This document shows positions 51,905-63,208 of a stretch of 64,000 nucleotides of DNA, one piece after another. Position 1 is the stretch's first letter; each line of letters opens with the position of its first letter. The position numbers were made by a program, and so were the translations under genes. This DNA comes from Anaeramoeba flamelloides (lineage: Eukaryota; Metamonada; Anaeramoebidae). The notes below the pieces were generated by a model that was not told where the DNA came from, made no database searches, and was given only the letters and a program-made list of their open reading frames with translations. The stretch lies in assembly GCA_027625915.1 (NCBI GenBank), contig JANTQA010000023.1, positions 1,178,001 through 1,242,000 on the forward strand. The letters run 5' to 3'.

Positions 51905-53130
51905 GATTCTTTTTTGACTAAAGTGTGTTGTAATTGACTGTATAAATACTATTAGTGAGTAATGGTTAACACCGTTTCTCTGACTCTAAAAAATCTACTG
52001 TGGTGTAACTAACCCGTGTTTTTTATGCTAACCCATTACTAAAATTTAACTCATGCAAAAAATATTGGATGACTCTAGAAATAAAAGAAACCAACCAATG
52101 GTATGAAAACAGTATATAAACAAGAAATTGGGTTGTTTAAATAAATTTTAAAAAAGAATTATGAAGATACTGGGAGATTAAAATGTAATTTTTTGACAAA
52201 AAAATGAGCAAAATTTCATTTTTTTTGAATTTTTATAAAAAAATCATTTAATCTCAGAAATTTTGTTAATATTATGAAATTTTTGAAACAAAATCATTTA
52301 ATATTATTGTGCCATTTCGATTATTCAAAGATCTAACCTCTAAAGTCAATTTGGATCTGAACCAAGAATCTATAAGTGAGTCTTCTGGTCTTCCAATACC
52401 CAAGTCTGAAAAAAAAACACGAGTTAAATTTTCGTAATGGATTAAAGGTTGTCAACATGGGTTATTTACACCACTGTATGATCAATATTATTGCACAATA
52501 AATTATAATATTTTGAGACTGAAGGATCAAAATTAAAAAATTTTCATTTTGTTAATTTTTCTTATAATTTTTTTTCTAATCAAAAAATAGAAATCCAAAT
52601 AATAGTATTTCAGTTTTTTAATAATTTAGATTTAGAACCATCCCCAAAAGTAACTATTTTTTGTTTTTTTAATTTCACAGATTAACTCAATAATCTTCAT
52701 TCCAAAAACCTTACTCATTGATCTTTGGTTTCCTTTCTATTAAATTGGTTGTATTTTCAATATATTTCCAATATTTCAGAAATATTTTGTCAAAAAAATA
52801 TTAAGTTAATTATTTTTTTTTTTCAAATAATTGGTTTTTTTAGTAATATCTATTTTGAGACAAATTTATAAAAAATTTTTCATGTTTTGAGTTTGAATAT
52901 AGATAATTCAACCTTTAAATTTGTGACAAAATGTATATTTTTTTTTAAAAATTGTTGGGTTTTTTTGATAATTGATGGATCATTTTTAATTGATGAGATT
53001 AGCTTCTTTTCCTATTTTAACCAATTTAATTTTTTAAGAAATTTGAATAATGAAACATGAAGTCGGTTAACATCAAAAGTAGAATACTTGAAATTTTAAC
53101 TTTTTCATGGTAAAAACTAATCCTTTAAAT
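51905..53130. repeat. Repeat A, copy 4, split by a MITE
   Basis: CTAAAGTGTGTTGTAATTGA ... CTCTGACTCTAAAAAATCTA, then the 479-bp MITE, then TGATCAATATTATTGCACAA, which continues repeat A as in copy 2 (CTTATTGCACAATAAATTAT). Further blocks match through AATTGATGAGATTAGC. Confidence 0.7.
51998..52476. mobile_element. 479-bp TA-flanked MITE
   Basis: The left end CTGTGGTGTAACTAACCCGT (then GTT) and the right end on the other strand, CAGTGGTGTAAATAACCCAT (then GTT), form a 23-bp TIR with TA directly outside both. No transposase. Its removal would restore repeat A, so its insertion is younger than that copy. Confidence 0.88.
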
Positions 53131-53577
53131 CAAAATATTTATAAAAAATGTTTTGCTAGAATATATTAAAGAAATCCGTTTTTAAGATATAGAGATTGTT
53201 TTTCTTCTTACAAATGACTAATTTCAACTAAACTTGAAATTAAAAAGAACGAGGTATTTTTGCTTGTATTAGTATAATAATTGATAAAATATTTTCCGCT
53301 GATTTTCATTTTTATTTTCATTTTTCACAAATAGATCACAAATTACAATGTACTTTTTTGTAAATTCAATTGGTAAAGGGAACTTATTGATAATAAAGTG
53401 AAGATTTTTTTCACATTAGGAATCCAAAAACTAGTTTAATTTTTTTTTCCCTTTTGTGAATATTCTCGCCTCTCATTGATTTGCAAGGTGTTTACAGTTT
53501 CGGTGATATTTTTTAATGTATTAAAATATTTTAAATAAATACTAACAGAATATATATTTTTTTATTTACTTGTCCAA

Positions 53578-53619
<42 letters not shown>

Positions 53620-55107
53620 CTATGTGTGTGTGTAATTTGAAAACCTTTTACTCTCTAAAAGGCGTTATGGGAGAAGAAGAGTATTTAAAACACGTCCATA
53701 CAAAAAAATAATATTAAATTCTTGTACTTTTCCAAAGGAGGGGACTTCTTTTCAAAACTTTTAAATTTTTGATAAACTAAGCTTCAAACCTTCAATTAAA
53801 TTATCTTAAATTACTAAAGAAGATGATTTTATTTGTTATTTACCCAAATAGAAAATACTTGGTTATTTTTAATATTATCAAATTTTCCTTTTGAAATTAG
53901 CAAAATATATGATTTTCAATTATGAAAAATTCTGTGATTTAAAATACTAATTAAGAATTGGCAAATAAATTTTTTGAATTAAGACATGTGGGAAGATCAA
54001 GTTAGTATTGAAAAATGGTATTTTTGGTTAAAAAATAGATTTTAAATTATTTTTTTGATCTAATTGAAAGTGGTTTCAATGATAATAAATTTATTATTAT
54101 TTCCCTAAATTCATAAAAAGTTTTAAATAGACTAATTGACTTTCAGTACAATAACTCACCACCCCTTAGAAAATATTTATTGTATGTTAAAAAATCTTTA
54201 TATAAGTATAATGTTTTTATTTTATTTTTCATTCATTTTAATTTATTTTACATTTTATATTTAGTTTTAAAGAGTTATTTTCAAATTCAATTTTTTTTTT
54301 TTTTCTTAAAATTTAATACTTAAATTAATTTTTATAATACAATTTTTTGGAAATATTAATAAACTAATAACCACCAATATTAAATTTATTAGTAAAATAT
54401 TTTGAAAAAATATATTAGATCATTTTATTGTGTCTTTTTTTTATTTTTTCAACCTGGAAATTATAATTTTAATTGTCACAATTTTTTTACTTCCGAAAAA
54501 TACAAAAATAACAATTCTTTTATTCTTTAGTTTGATGATTAACTGTCAATCTTTTCCCATTCTTTTTATTAAATATCTGTTAATAACGAATTCGAATTTT
54601 TTTTCACTAAGTTTCTAAAATAATTTTTCTTGTTGGGTTTTTTTCTAATTTCTGCATTTAATATAAATGGCAGTTTGAGAATATTTAAATGATAAACCCT
54701 TCAAGAATGGTTAACAGTTACTTGATAATTGATCTGTTTATAGATAAGAGGGGAATCAAATTTTCAATTTTTATTAAAAATTTAAATTGTTCAGAAAAAT
54801 TATCTTTGTAGAGTTTTTTAGAAATTTTCGGTTTTTGATCTGATAACAAAATATATTTTTACGTTGTAAATATGTTTCAAAAAAGTGGATACTTTTTTTT
54901 TAGATTGTTTGAATTAAAACTTTTTGAAAGTTTTCAATTTTTAAAAAGTGATGTGGTTTTTATTGCAAAGAAAGTAATTTTATTCTCACTCGAAAATCTA
55001 CCCCATAGTTAGTGCCTGATCCCTCACATTTTAAAAATTATTTTTTTTTCATTTTTAGGTCTTTAACTAAATATCTAAATAAAAACTATGAAATTCAGGA
55101 AGTTCTT

Positions 55108-55137
55108 TAGAGTGCCATCAAGCGTCTTCAAGTACCT
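55108..55137 (-). repeat. 10-bp-period tract, inverted
   Basis: On the minus strand it reads GGTACTTGAA, GACGCTTGAT, GGCACTCTAA: three units of the RGCACTYNAC type directly outside hairpin H1 copy e. Confidence 0.7.
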
Positions 55138-55140
55138 AGC

Positions 55141-55207
55141 TTTTCCAGAATTTAAAAGACTCGAGAAAAATCAAAGATTTTAATCAATTTTTTTGAATTC
55201 TGGAAAA
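55141..55207. repeat. Hairpin H1, copy e (67 bp)
   Basis: Opens TTTTCCAGAATTTAAAAGAC, closes ATTCTGGAAAA. The outer bases AGC...GCT extend the pairing. An H2-like palindrome follows at about 55216-55296. Confidence 0.85.
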
Positions 55208-55296
55208 GCTAAACATGATTTGTTTAATTTAAGAAATAAACCGAAAATTTTTGAAATTTTCTTTTTATTTATTAAATAATAAAAAAAAAAACAAAC

Positions 55297-55345
55297 AGCA
55301 AATAAGAGGAATTAAAAACTCTTCTGTTGAATTTCAAAAAAAAAA
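55297..55345 (+). mobile_element. LINE 3' terminus with A tail
   Basis: GCAAATAAGAGGAATTAAAA then ACTCTTCTGTTGAATTTC and an A16 run: the same 3' end as at 23610 (minus) and 59580 (minus). Only the last 35 bp or so of the LINE is present, directly after the hairpins. Confidence 0.65.
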
Positions 55346-55871
55346 AAAAAATCAATTTTTTTGAATTTTTAATTCTCAAAAAGAAATATACTTTTAGAAA
55401 ATAAAAAACTTGAAAAAAGTTTCAATAAAGTACTTATTTTTTTACAATAGTTATATTTTTTTTTTTTTAATTAATAAATCATAATTATTATTTCAAGTTT
55501 TCCAAAATAAATTTACTATTATTTTCTGCAAAAATTCATTTGAAATGAAGTGACTCTAGAGTTTTTTTTTAGCTTCATATTGAATTTTGTAAGACAATTT
55601 TGAAATAAAATAATTTGATTTTAACAATCTTGATTAAAGGTAATATAATTGAACAAAAAATTGAAGTTTGATATACCTCTGACTTTATTCTATTTTACAA
55701 TCTTCTCAAGTAATGGTGTCAATCAAAAAATAATTTACTTCATTTTCCACTATGGGATTAAATCATTAAATTAATCAAAATAATTTTATTTTTTTCATTT
55801 TTATTTAGTAATTTACCTTCTTTTTCAACACATAATAAAAAGAAAATCAACCCTTGTATCCTCAATAAATT

Positions 55872-57040
55872 ATGGAACAAAACAAATTATTATTAATTGG
55901 TGTTGGGGGTATAGGAAGTGAAATCATTAAGTGTCTTCTTCTTAGTGGCTTACCGAAATTACATGTGTCGATCTGGATACGATTGAATTATCAAACTTAA
56001 ATCGACAATTTTTATTTCGTGAAGCCGATATCGGCAAATCCAAATCACAGGTAATCTGTGAACGATCAAAGAGGTTTAACGGATCAGCCAAACTTGTTCC
56101 TTTGCATTGCGATATTAAAACGAAAGGCCCAAGCTTTTTTTCACAATTTTCAGTTGTCATTACTGCTCTTGACAACGTGATGTGCAGAATCACAAAGACG
56201 CCCATGGTTGACACCGGCTCTGCAGGCTTTAACGGGCAAGTTGAGGTCTTTTTGCCTGGCCTTAAATGCTTTGAATGCACTCCGATCCAACCGCCAAAAA
56301 CTTATCCTGTCTGTACCATCCGAAGGAATCCCGAAAAGATGGTGCATTGTGTCGTTTGGGTGAAGGAGGAATTTAAAAAAGAGTTTTGCTCCAAAGCATA
56401 CGATTCAGCTGAAGACGAGCAATCTGGCGAATTGCTGTTTCTGAAATACTTTGATCAAGGAATCAAAGACCTGCTAGCTCTCAAGGATTTTTGGAAAGGT
56501 AAAAGAAAACCGACTCCTTTGGGTAATAGCAAAGCTTTTCTCAATGAAAAAAAGGAAAAAACCGAGAAAGGCCAAGAGAAAAATGATCAACCACAAGAAA
56601 TGAGGATCTTTGAGCCACAGGAATATGCAACTTTGTTTTTAAAATCAGTTCGGGAATTAGCAAAGAATCGTGTACAATTAAGAAATCCCTTAATTTTCGA
56701 TAAAGATGATCCACTTGCCTTGGCCTTTGTTGCCTGTGCCGCAAATTTAAGAGCCTTCATCTTTGGGATCACGATGCAAAGCACCTTTGAAATCAAGGGT
56801 ATCGCAGGCTCGATCATACCAGCCGTTGCATCCACAAATGCAATCGTGGCCGGTATTGCTGTTAAAGAGGTAACGAACGTTCTCGGTTGGCTCAAAACAA
56901 AAAAAGACGAGAGCTGCAAATCAACTTGGGTTGTGATACCTCCAAAAAGGATCCTCTTGCAACCCTTCAGACTTGAAAATTCAAATCAAAAATGCCTAGT
57001 TTGTAAATTGCAGTGCATTACCTTTAAAATCAATCAATAA
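55872..57040 (+). CDS. UBA2: UBA2-like SUMO E1 subunit, frameshifted and short
   Basis: It starts MEQNKLLLIGVGGIGSEIIK (nucleotide-binding GxGGxG). After SGLPKLH the frame must move by one base at about 55965-55967 to reach VDLDTIELSNLNRQFLF, after which it stays open to 57040. Conserved blocks follow: VITALDN, DTGSAGFNGQV, CFEC, VCTIRRNPEKMVHCVVWVKE with the expected catalytic Cys, DKDDPLALAFVACAANLRA, SIIPAVASTNAIVAGIAVKE and a second CxxC (KCLVC). The UBA2-SAE1 enzyme adenylates SUMO and passes it to UBC9. Two further oddities: after ALDN about eight residues normally present (the A-R-x-x-V-N region) are missing in frame, and the protein ends just past the second CxxC without the ubiquitin-fold domain that binds UBC9. 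The region is intronless and richer in G+C than its neighbours. It may be a decaying copy, a truly reduced gene, or contain an assembly error. Confidence 0.82.
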
Positions 57041-58761
57041 AATTAATATTGTGATCCATTTGAAACTCATTATTTATTTTTATCCTTATTTTTTAATATT
57101 AAAATCAAATTTCATTTTAAAATTTTTTACTCTTTTTATGTCTTTTTAGGCATTACAAAAATAATAATCAGAATGCTAAGAACAATTTTTTTTCTTGAGA
57201 CAAAAAACCTGTCTCATTATTTTTTACTATTTTTTATTTTTAATTTTTATTTATATTTTGTCGTCTAATTTTTTAGATTTATCATCAGAGTTCACATTTT
57301 GATTCTTTTTTGAAAATAAACTCAAAATAATTCTTTTTTTGATTCCTTGGAATCAAATGATTCTTTTTTCTTCCAATGATAAGCCTCAACTCGTTTCTTG
57401 TTTAGATTCGTTTTTACAAGGAATTGCATCATTCTCAAAATTTAATAATTAATATAATTTTTTTTTTTTCTTTTTTTTTTTCAGTTGTCCTTCATCATTT
57501 TATTTTGAGTCTTAAAGATATCTGAAACAATAAACTCTTTATTAGTCAAAAAAAAAACTGTTGTGGTGTAATCAGAAAGAAGTATTTGTTTTCTATCCTT
57601 TTCAAGGCATATTTTGAGTCTGGATAACGGAAAAATGGTGGTAATTCAAAATTTACAAATTTGGTAAAATAAACTGCTAAATTTTGCATTTTAATACTGA
57701 TCTATTGACTCGACACTCTATCCAATTGACTAATAACCGAGTAATTGAACAACAGTTTGATAAGATCTCACAATAAAATCTGAATAGTTCAAAATTTTTA
57801 AAAGACAATTTCCGAGCTTTTTGAAGATCAACCCAAAAAATGGAATTTTTCAATGTTTCATAGGAACTCTATTTTAATCGTTCAAAAGTTGTGATAGGAT
57901 AATTGGAAGAAATTCTTATGAAATTTGTCAAAAATGTTGTGATGTCCAACTACAAAAAATATAACCCTTATGAATGCCAAAAAATGTACCACAAACGACA
58001 TACATGGTATGTTTAGTTGACTAACTCTTGAAAAAATTTGGAAAGACAGATTTTTTCAACTCCTTTTCAGATTTTCCTTAAATAATGTTTTACACGAATC
58101 TCTCATTCCTTATAAAGTCTTGTATTGAAATAAACTTTAACCAAAAATCATAGTCCAATGAGAACTGTAGTTACTTCCATTGCCTTTTACTTTTTTTTTC
58201 CTCGGCTCGAGTAAATATTCTTTAGAAAATTGTCAAAAATACTGTAAAAATTCACTTAAAATTCAAGATTTTATGCGATCATGATCTTTTAGGCCACTTG
58301 AGTATATTCTGTTATGTTATTTCCTTTTGTTATATATTTTTTAATTCTACTCATTCTTCTGACTCCAACCATCTAAGTTTGTATATTTGTTTGTTTCATT
58401 GTGGATTTAAGGTAACTTTTAAGGATTATTTGTACCAATTTAATTCATTTTTTTATTTAATTCATTTCTTTAAAAGGTTTGTAAATATCTTTTTAAATTG
58501 TTTTTTTTTTTTTATTTTTATTTATTTTAATTAATTATTTTTATTCTTATATACACCCCCTTTTTCTTTTCATAATTTTTTTTTTTTTTTTTTCTTTTCG
58601 TTCTCTTCACTTTTAATTTTCGAAATAATTCTTTTTCTTAAATTATTTTTGTTAAAAATATACTTTTTCGTTTTTTTATTTTTGAAATTAAATTTTTTGT
58701 CTCCACTTTTTCATTTTTTTTTTTTGACACCTAATTTTTTTTGAACCAAAAGTTTATAATA
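57041..58761. other. Spacer between UBA2 and profilin
   Basis: Contains repeat E copy 2. 57530-58290 is of higher complexity than most spacers (for example CGACACTCTATCCAATTGAC near 57711) but has no open frame. 58480-58760 is an extreme T-rich tract leading up to the profilin start, probably its promoter and leader. Confidence 0.45.
57286..57450. repeat. Dispersed repeat E, copy 2
   Basis: CAGAGTTCACATTTTGATTC, GATTCCTTGGAATC and CTCAACTCGTTTCTTGTTTA match 9010-9175 in order and orientation. Confidence 0.6.
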
Positions 58762-59139
58762 ATGTCTTGGGATAGTTACGTTGAAACTTCATTTGTTGGA
58801 TCTGGTCATGTTAGCATGGGCGCAATTGTTGGATTTGCTGGAAACGTCTGGGCTCAAACCAAAGGAATGAACCTCAAACCAGACGAAGTCCAAAGGATCT
58901 ATGAAGGATTTGACGATCTTGGCAAACTCTTTAACAATGGTATTGTAATTGGTGGAGTCAAATATATTTTCCTTGGTGGAGGAGAATTTCTTAAAGGAAA
59001 AAAAGGACAAGATGGTGTTATCGTCTATAAAACCAAAACAGCACTCGTAATTGGTATCTACAAAGAGGGTATCCAAACCGGTAACTGCTTGTCTGTATGT
59101 GGTAAATTCGCAGATTGGCTTTCAGATAATGGATATTAA
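58762..59139 (+). CDS. PFN: Profilin
   Basis: A single exon of 125 residues, typical of profilins. It opens MSWDSYVETSFVGSGHVSMG and has the N-terminal helix (W3, Y6), ALVGFAGNVWAQ-like AIVGFAGNVWAQ, GGVKYIFLGGGE, KGKKGQDGVIVYKTKTALVI and the C-terminal helix GNCLSVCGKFADWLSDNGY. Profilin binds monomeric actin, promotes nucleotide exchange and delivers actin to formins through polyproline. The conserved N- and C-terminal aromatics that form the polyproline site (W3, Y6, W and Y at the end) are present. The start is the first ATG after a long T-rich leader. No introns. Confidence 0.95.
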   Translation: MSWDSYVETSFVGSGHVSMGAIVGFAGNVWAQTKGMNLKPDEVQRIYEGFDDLGKLFNNGIVIGGVKYIFLGGGEFLKGKKGQDGVIVYKTKTALVIGIYKEGIQTGNCLSVCGKFADWLSDNGY

Positions 59140-59579
59140 ATAAAATTTGATCCAAAACACAAGACTAAAAAAAAAAAATTACGGAAATAAGGAATATGGC
59201 ATTTTAAAAAAAGAAAAATTAAAAATTGATGTTATTTTATCCTTTATTGATCAAACAAACGTTTAAGAATTATTTTTTTTTCTTATAAAATTGTTCTTCT
59301 CACACAATTTTTCGTAATTTTCAATAAAATATTAACTTTCAGACAGACCCACCAGACCTGAAAAAATTTTTCCTTTTTTTTTTTTTTATTTTTTTTTCAC
59401 TCTTCTCTTTTTCTCTTTGAGTAAACACAACGAAACTAAAGTTACAAAGCTTTTAGAAGCAATAAAAAAAAAGAAATTTTGAAGAAATAATCAAGAATTT
59501 GAAAACTAAAACAACAAGAATTAAAAACTTTCTTACATAAAAAAAATTTCAAAGAAGTTTCAAATTTTTTTTATTTTAT
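59140..59579. other. Profilin 3' flank
   Basis: AT-rich; TAAATAAAA directly after the stop could serve in 3'-end formation. No gene seen. Confidence 0.4.
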
Positions 59580-59622
59580 TTTTTAACGGAGGAGTTGTTA
59601 ATTCCTCTTGTTGGCCTTTCGT

Positions 59623-59689
59623 TTTTCCAGAATTTAAAAGAATTGAGTTAAATCAAAGATTTTACTCCTTTCTTTTAAATTCTGGAAAA
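59623..59689. repeat. Hairpin H1, copy f (67 bp), inside the LINE 3' end
   Basis: Opens TTTTCCAGAATTTAAAAGAA, closes ATTCTGGAAAA, and is followed by CTGAGGCACTTAAC. Compared with the LINE copy at 23610-23875, about 87 bp (59616-59702) is extra here. Confidence 0.88.
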
Positions 59690-59900
59690 CTGAGGCACTT
59701 AACCGAATTCCTAAATTTTTCTTTAGAAATTTTAATAAATACTCAAAAATTAGTCTATTACCAATGAGTGATAATAAATATATTGAATCTTTTTTAATAA
59801 TAATATTAAAAATATTATTATAATTTAATATATTAGATATATTAATTTTTTTTAATTCAGATATCCAAATTCTAGTATTATTTTCATAGGCTGGGCAGTT

Positions 59901-60092
59901 GTTAGGTTTTCCTGAATTCAAAAGAATTGCATAAAATCTTTGATTTTACTCGATTCTTTTAAATTCTGGAAAACGGCCGTTAGCCTTTTTTTAATTTTTG
60001 AAATGTAAAGAAAATTTATTTAATTTTCTTTACATTCCAAAAAGTAAAAAAAAAACCTAGGCACTCTACAGCACTTGACGACACAATCACAG
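59901..60092. repeat. Hairpin module array 3
   Basis: GTTAGG-capped H1 (59901-59975), GGCC, an H2 hairpin (59979-60057), then TA and the 10-bp units GGCACTCTAC, AGCACTTGAC, GACACAATCA. It sits inside the LINE, just before its NCP zinc-like motif. Confidence 0.85.
59907..59973. repeat. Hairpin H1, copy g (67 bp)
   Basis: Opens TTTTCCTGAATTCAAAAGAA, closes ATTCTGGAAAA, within array 3. Confidence 0.85.
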
Positions 60093-60262
60093 AGAAAATG
60101 ATCCAAATCTTCAATGATATCTATTTTTTTTTTGATTTTTTGCATAATTTGCAAAATTTTGATTTATGCTTATCATAGTATAAGAGTATCTGTTTAGATA
60201 ATTTGTAAATTTTCTGAGTTTTAAAATCAAAGCAGAGCATTCCCCTTTAAATATCTTTTGTC

Positions 60263-60340
60263 ATTAGGTTTTTTTTTTTTTCAGAAATAAACTGAAAATT
60301 TTGGAAATTTTCAATTTATTTCTTCAATTAAAAAAACCTA
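60263..60340. repeat. H2 hairpin, separate copy
   Basis: ATTAGGTTTTTTTTT ... AAAAAACCTAAC with inner arms GAAATAAACTGAAAATTT and complement. Its closing cap, CCTAAC, is the exact complement of GTTAGG. Confidence 0.75.
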
Positions 60341-61430
60341 ACGACATTTACAACTGGGACTATTTTCGGGTTATTTGATTCTATATTTCTCGAGTTCAAT
60401 TTCGAATTCTTTTAAGGTGTTCGTTTACCAGTTTATATTTTCTAATTTCTGCTCTCTAAATTTAAGATAATCAACTATTTGATTAAAATCCAAAATTTTT
60501 AATTTTTGAACTAGTTTAAATCTTCTTTTATATATCGTTATTCTTGCTGTGTCGATTTTGGCTTCTGTTTTATAAATAAGTCTGGGAAAGTGTGGATTTA
60601 TTAATAAAAATTTTGTTATTTTTTTATTTATCCATACACCAATTGTATTGAAGTCTTTTTGTGTTAGATCAAATATTTCTAACCCATATAATAATTGACT
60701 ATGTAAAACCGCTTTAAAAAAAATGAATCTTTAATCCATTGGTGAATTTTTTTTGTTGTAGGATATTAATTAATTTTTTAAAATTGGTTTTAACTTTGTC
60801 CAAGTTAAACTTTAAGTGAGTTTGTTTATCAAACAAATTCCAAGATATAGAATTTCTTTCGGATTTGCAGTTTTTTTAGTTTTATCCTTATTCGGATTCA
60901 TTCCAAAATCTCTAATCATTTTAAATATTTTCTCCACATGATAATTTATTTCTTTTAGCGATCCCTTCATAATTAATATCAAGTCATCTGCAAACATTTG
61001 TACATGTATTGCTAATGGTTTGAGTTTATCTAAAAGAAAATAAGTAATAAATCCAAATAATAAAAGGGGCAGAGAATCACCCTGATAAACACCAATTCCT
61101 TCTTTTGAATAATAAGCTAATAAAAATTTTACAATATTTTCATATTTTATAAATTTTTTAATTGAATGATAGATTAACGAATGACGAATAGAGTCAAAAC
61201 ATTTTTGTATATCTATTGTTACAATATAAATATTTTCTTTTTTAAATTTATTTTTGATTCTATTAAATTCATTAAATAAATTAAAAGGTTTCAAATTTAA
61301 TGCTTCTTTAATCTTTTGATACATTTTCTTACTTGGCTTTGTAGAAAGATTTTGATTGGTGGGAATATTAAGAAACATTGTAAAATTATTTGATCTACAA
61401 GTATTAATTTTAAGATTTTTTTTTAGGGAC

Positions 61431-62175
61431 TAGTAACTCTTTATTTATTTTTTTTTCCAAAGGTAATAGATACTTATATACCCAAGGATAAAATTAAACC
61501 GCAATAAGCAACCACAAAACTCAATTTTAGATAAATGATTTATCATTTTTAAAAAGAGTTCATTTTTCCTAATTATAAATTCAGTCAAAAGATATGATCC
61601 TTTTTTGTTTTCATTTTTGCAACAGATTAAAAGATCAAAAAAAAAATTTGTAAAAAAAATTTATATTTTTAAGAAATCTCACTTTAAGTAATTTTTGAGA
61701 GTTTTTAGGAACAAATAACCTTGAAACTTTAATCTTATTTTAAAAATACAAAAAAAATAAATCATATATGGAATCCTTGAAGATAGAAAAAAATTTACGA
61801 TTTATTTTATTCACAAATATTTATCAAATTTCTTGAAATTTAAAAAGATTGGGCACTATTCCTTTTTCAAAATTCAAATTATAAACAAGGAAAAATTATT
61901 ATTAAAATTAGTTATATGTGATTGTCTTTTATTTTATTTTTTTTTTATTATTAGAATTATTAATTTGGATTTGTTTTATTTGTTTGAAAATTTTTAAAAA
62001 AATTGAGAAATAATTATTTGGTCTATTGGTAAATTTAATCTTTGGGTTAATAACGACTCACTGAAAAAATTAAGATTTGGGTTTTTAATTATTGATTATA
62101 AATAATCAAATTAAAAAGTATTTCTCGAGCTTATAAGTTGAATTTCATTGGTTTTAAAAAAGTATTGTGGTAAAA
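61431..62175 (-). repeat. Repeat C, inverted copy with intact outer end
   Basis: Starts GGGACTAGTAACTCTTTATT and proceeds as the reverse of the 5417-6629 copy: GAAATCTCACTTTAAGTAAT, GGGTTTTTAATTATTGATTA, AAAAGTATTTCTCGAGC. It ends inside the family near 62175. Confidence 0.6.
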
Positions 62176-62402
62176 TTTTTAATTAATAGGTTTGTGATTT
62201 TTTTTTGAAAAAATTTTTCAAGATCGGGATGTGTAGTGGTTTTATGTAACCAATTTAAATTACTTCCATAAGAATTTAAAATTTAATTGACTCAAACCAA
62301 TTTCTTCTAAAGCTTCATTGATAAACTTTAAAAATCACCAAAAATCGAAAGAAGATTTTACTTTTATTTATTTTTTTTAATTTCATACTCATTATTTTTA
62401 TT

Positions 62403-63208
62403 ATGTCTTCCAAAATTGAAAAAGGTAATTAAGTCTAAAAATTTGAAATTACAAACTGTAAACATGATTTGTTTCATTCTGATCTAAATAACCTTTCCTT
62501 TTCTTGCTTTTCTTTTTTTTTTTTTTTTTTTTGATTGTTTTTGCTTAATAATTACATCTTTTGTTGCAAAACAAATAACTTTTAGGAACTGTTCTTATTT
62601 TACTAATCGGAAAATTCAAGGGAAAACGAGCCGTTTTCTTAAAACAACTTTCTTCTGGATTACTTCTTGTAACTGGTAAAACCATCTCTTTTTTCTTTTC
62701 TTTTCTTTTTTCTTTTTTATTTTTTTTTTGATCTTTTTTACTTTTTTTCTTTTTATTAAATTAAAATAAAAAAAACAAACAAAAATAAAAACTTAATACA
62801 AATATTCAATATGCAAAAACTAAAAACCCAAAACTAATAACAAAATCAATAAACACAAAAGGGCCCTATCAAATTAATGGTGTTCCAATGACCAGAATCA
62901 AAAGAAAATATGTAATTGCAACAAAGACAAAAGTCGATCTTGGAGAACTTGTTGTACCAGAAGAAATCAACGACAAATTTTTCACACCACAAAAACCAAT
63001 TAACAACTGGGAAAAGACAGAAGAAAAATTCTTCACAAAAAAACAAGATCTTAAAAAAGTTGGCCTTAATGAAACACAAACAAAACTTCAAAACCAAGTA
63101 GACAAACCAGTGAACGAAGCAATCAAAAAAATCCAATATCTTAAGGAGTATTTAACAGCAAGGTTCCAACTCCAAAAAGGTCAATTACCTCACAAAATGA
63201 AATTTTAA
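62403..63208 (+). CDS. RPL6: Ribosomal protein eL6 (RPL6)
   Basis: Exons 62403-62424, 62586-62675 and 62862-63208 give 459 nt, or 152 residues. After a very short start (MSSKIEK) come [60 protein letters not shown] and a C-terminus [22 protein letters not shown], the standard eL6 order, ending in the family's P-H-x-x-K/V-F. eL6 lies on the solvent side of the large subunit. Most eL6 proteins have about 30-100 extra N-terminal residues before GTVLI, so either the protein is reduced here or further upstream exons were missed. Introns are 161 bp (GTAATT...TTAG) and 186 bp (GTAAAA...CAAAAG). Confidence 0.92.

Larger units (their letters stand above)
51600..55871. other. Divergent spacer upstream of RPT1 and UBA2
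   Basis: RPT1 and UBA2 diverge from this region, so both promoters lie within it. It holds repeat A copy 4 with a MITE, an AT run with a short GT run (53579-53632), hairpin H1 copy e and a LINE 3' end. No gene is recognised. Confidence 0.5.
59580..61420 (-). mobile_element. LINE with reverse transcriptase, interrupted by hairpin repeats
   Basis: On the minus strand the frame 61378-60812 (188 codons) holds RT motifs in order: VTIDIQKCFDSIRHSLI (box A), GVYQGDSLPLLLFGF (box B), VQMFADDLILI (catalytic box C), NPNKDKTKK (box D) and ILYLGI (box E). Past a stop it continues in pieces (FKAVLHSQLLYGLEIF, WINKKITKFLLINPHF) to about 60345, is cut by hairpins at 60338-59901, and resumes with NNCPAYENN and WISELKKINISNI to the 3' hairpin and A-rich tail at 59580. 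No LTRs are present; the layout is that of a non-LTR element. The 5' part is missing, with a repeat C copy abutting at 61431. It is broken in several places. Confidence 0.85.

Noticed and set aside
57550-57575. TGTTGTGGTGTAATCAG as another end of the 479-bp MITE
   Set aside because: Only about ten bases match and no inverted partner was found.
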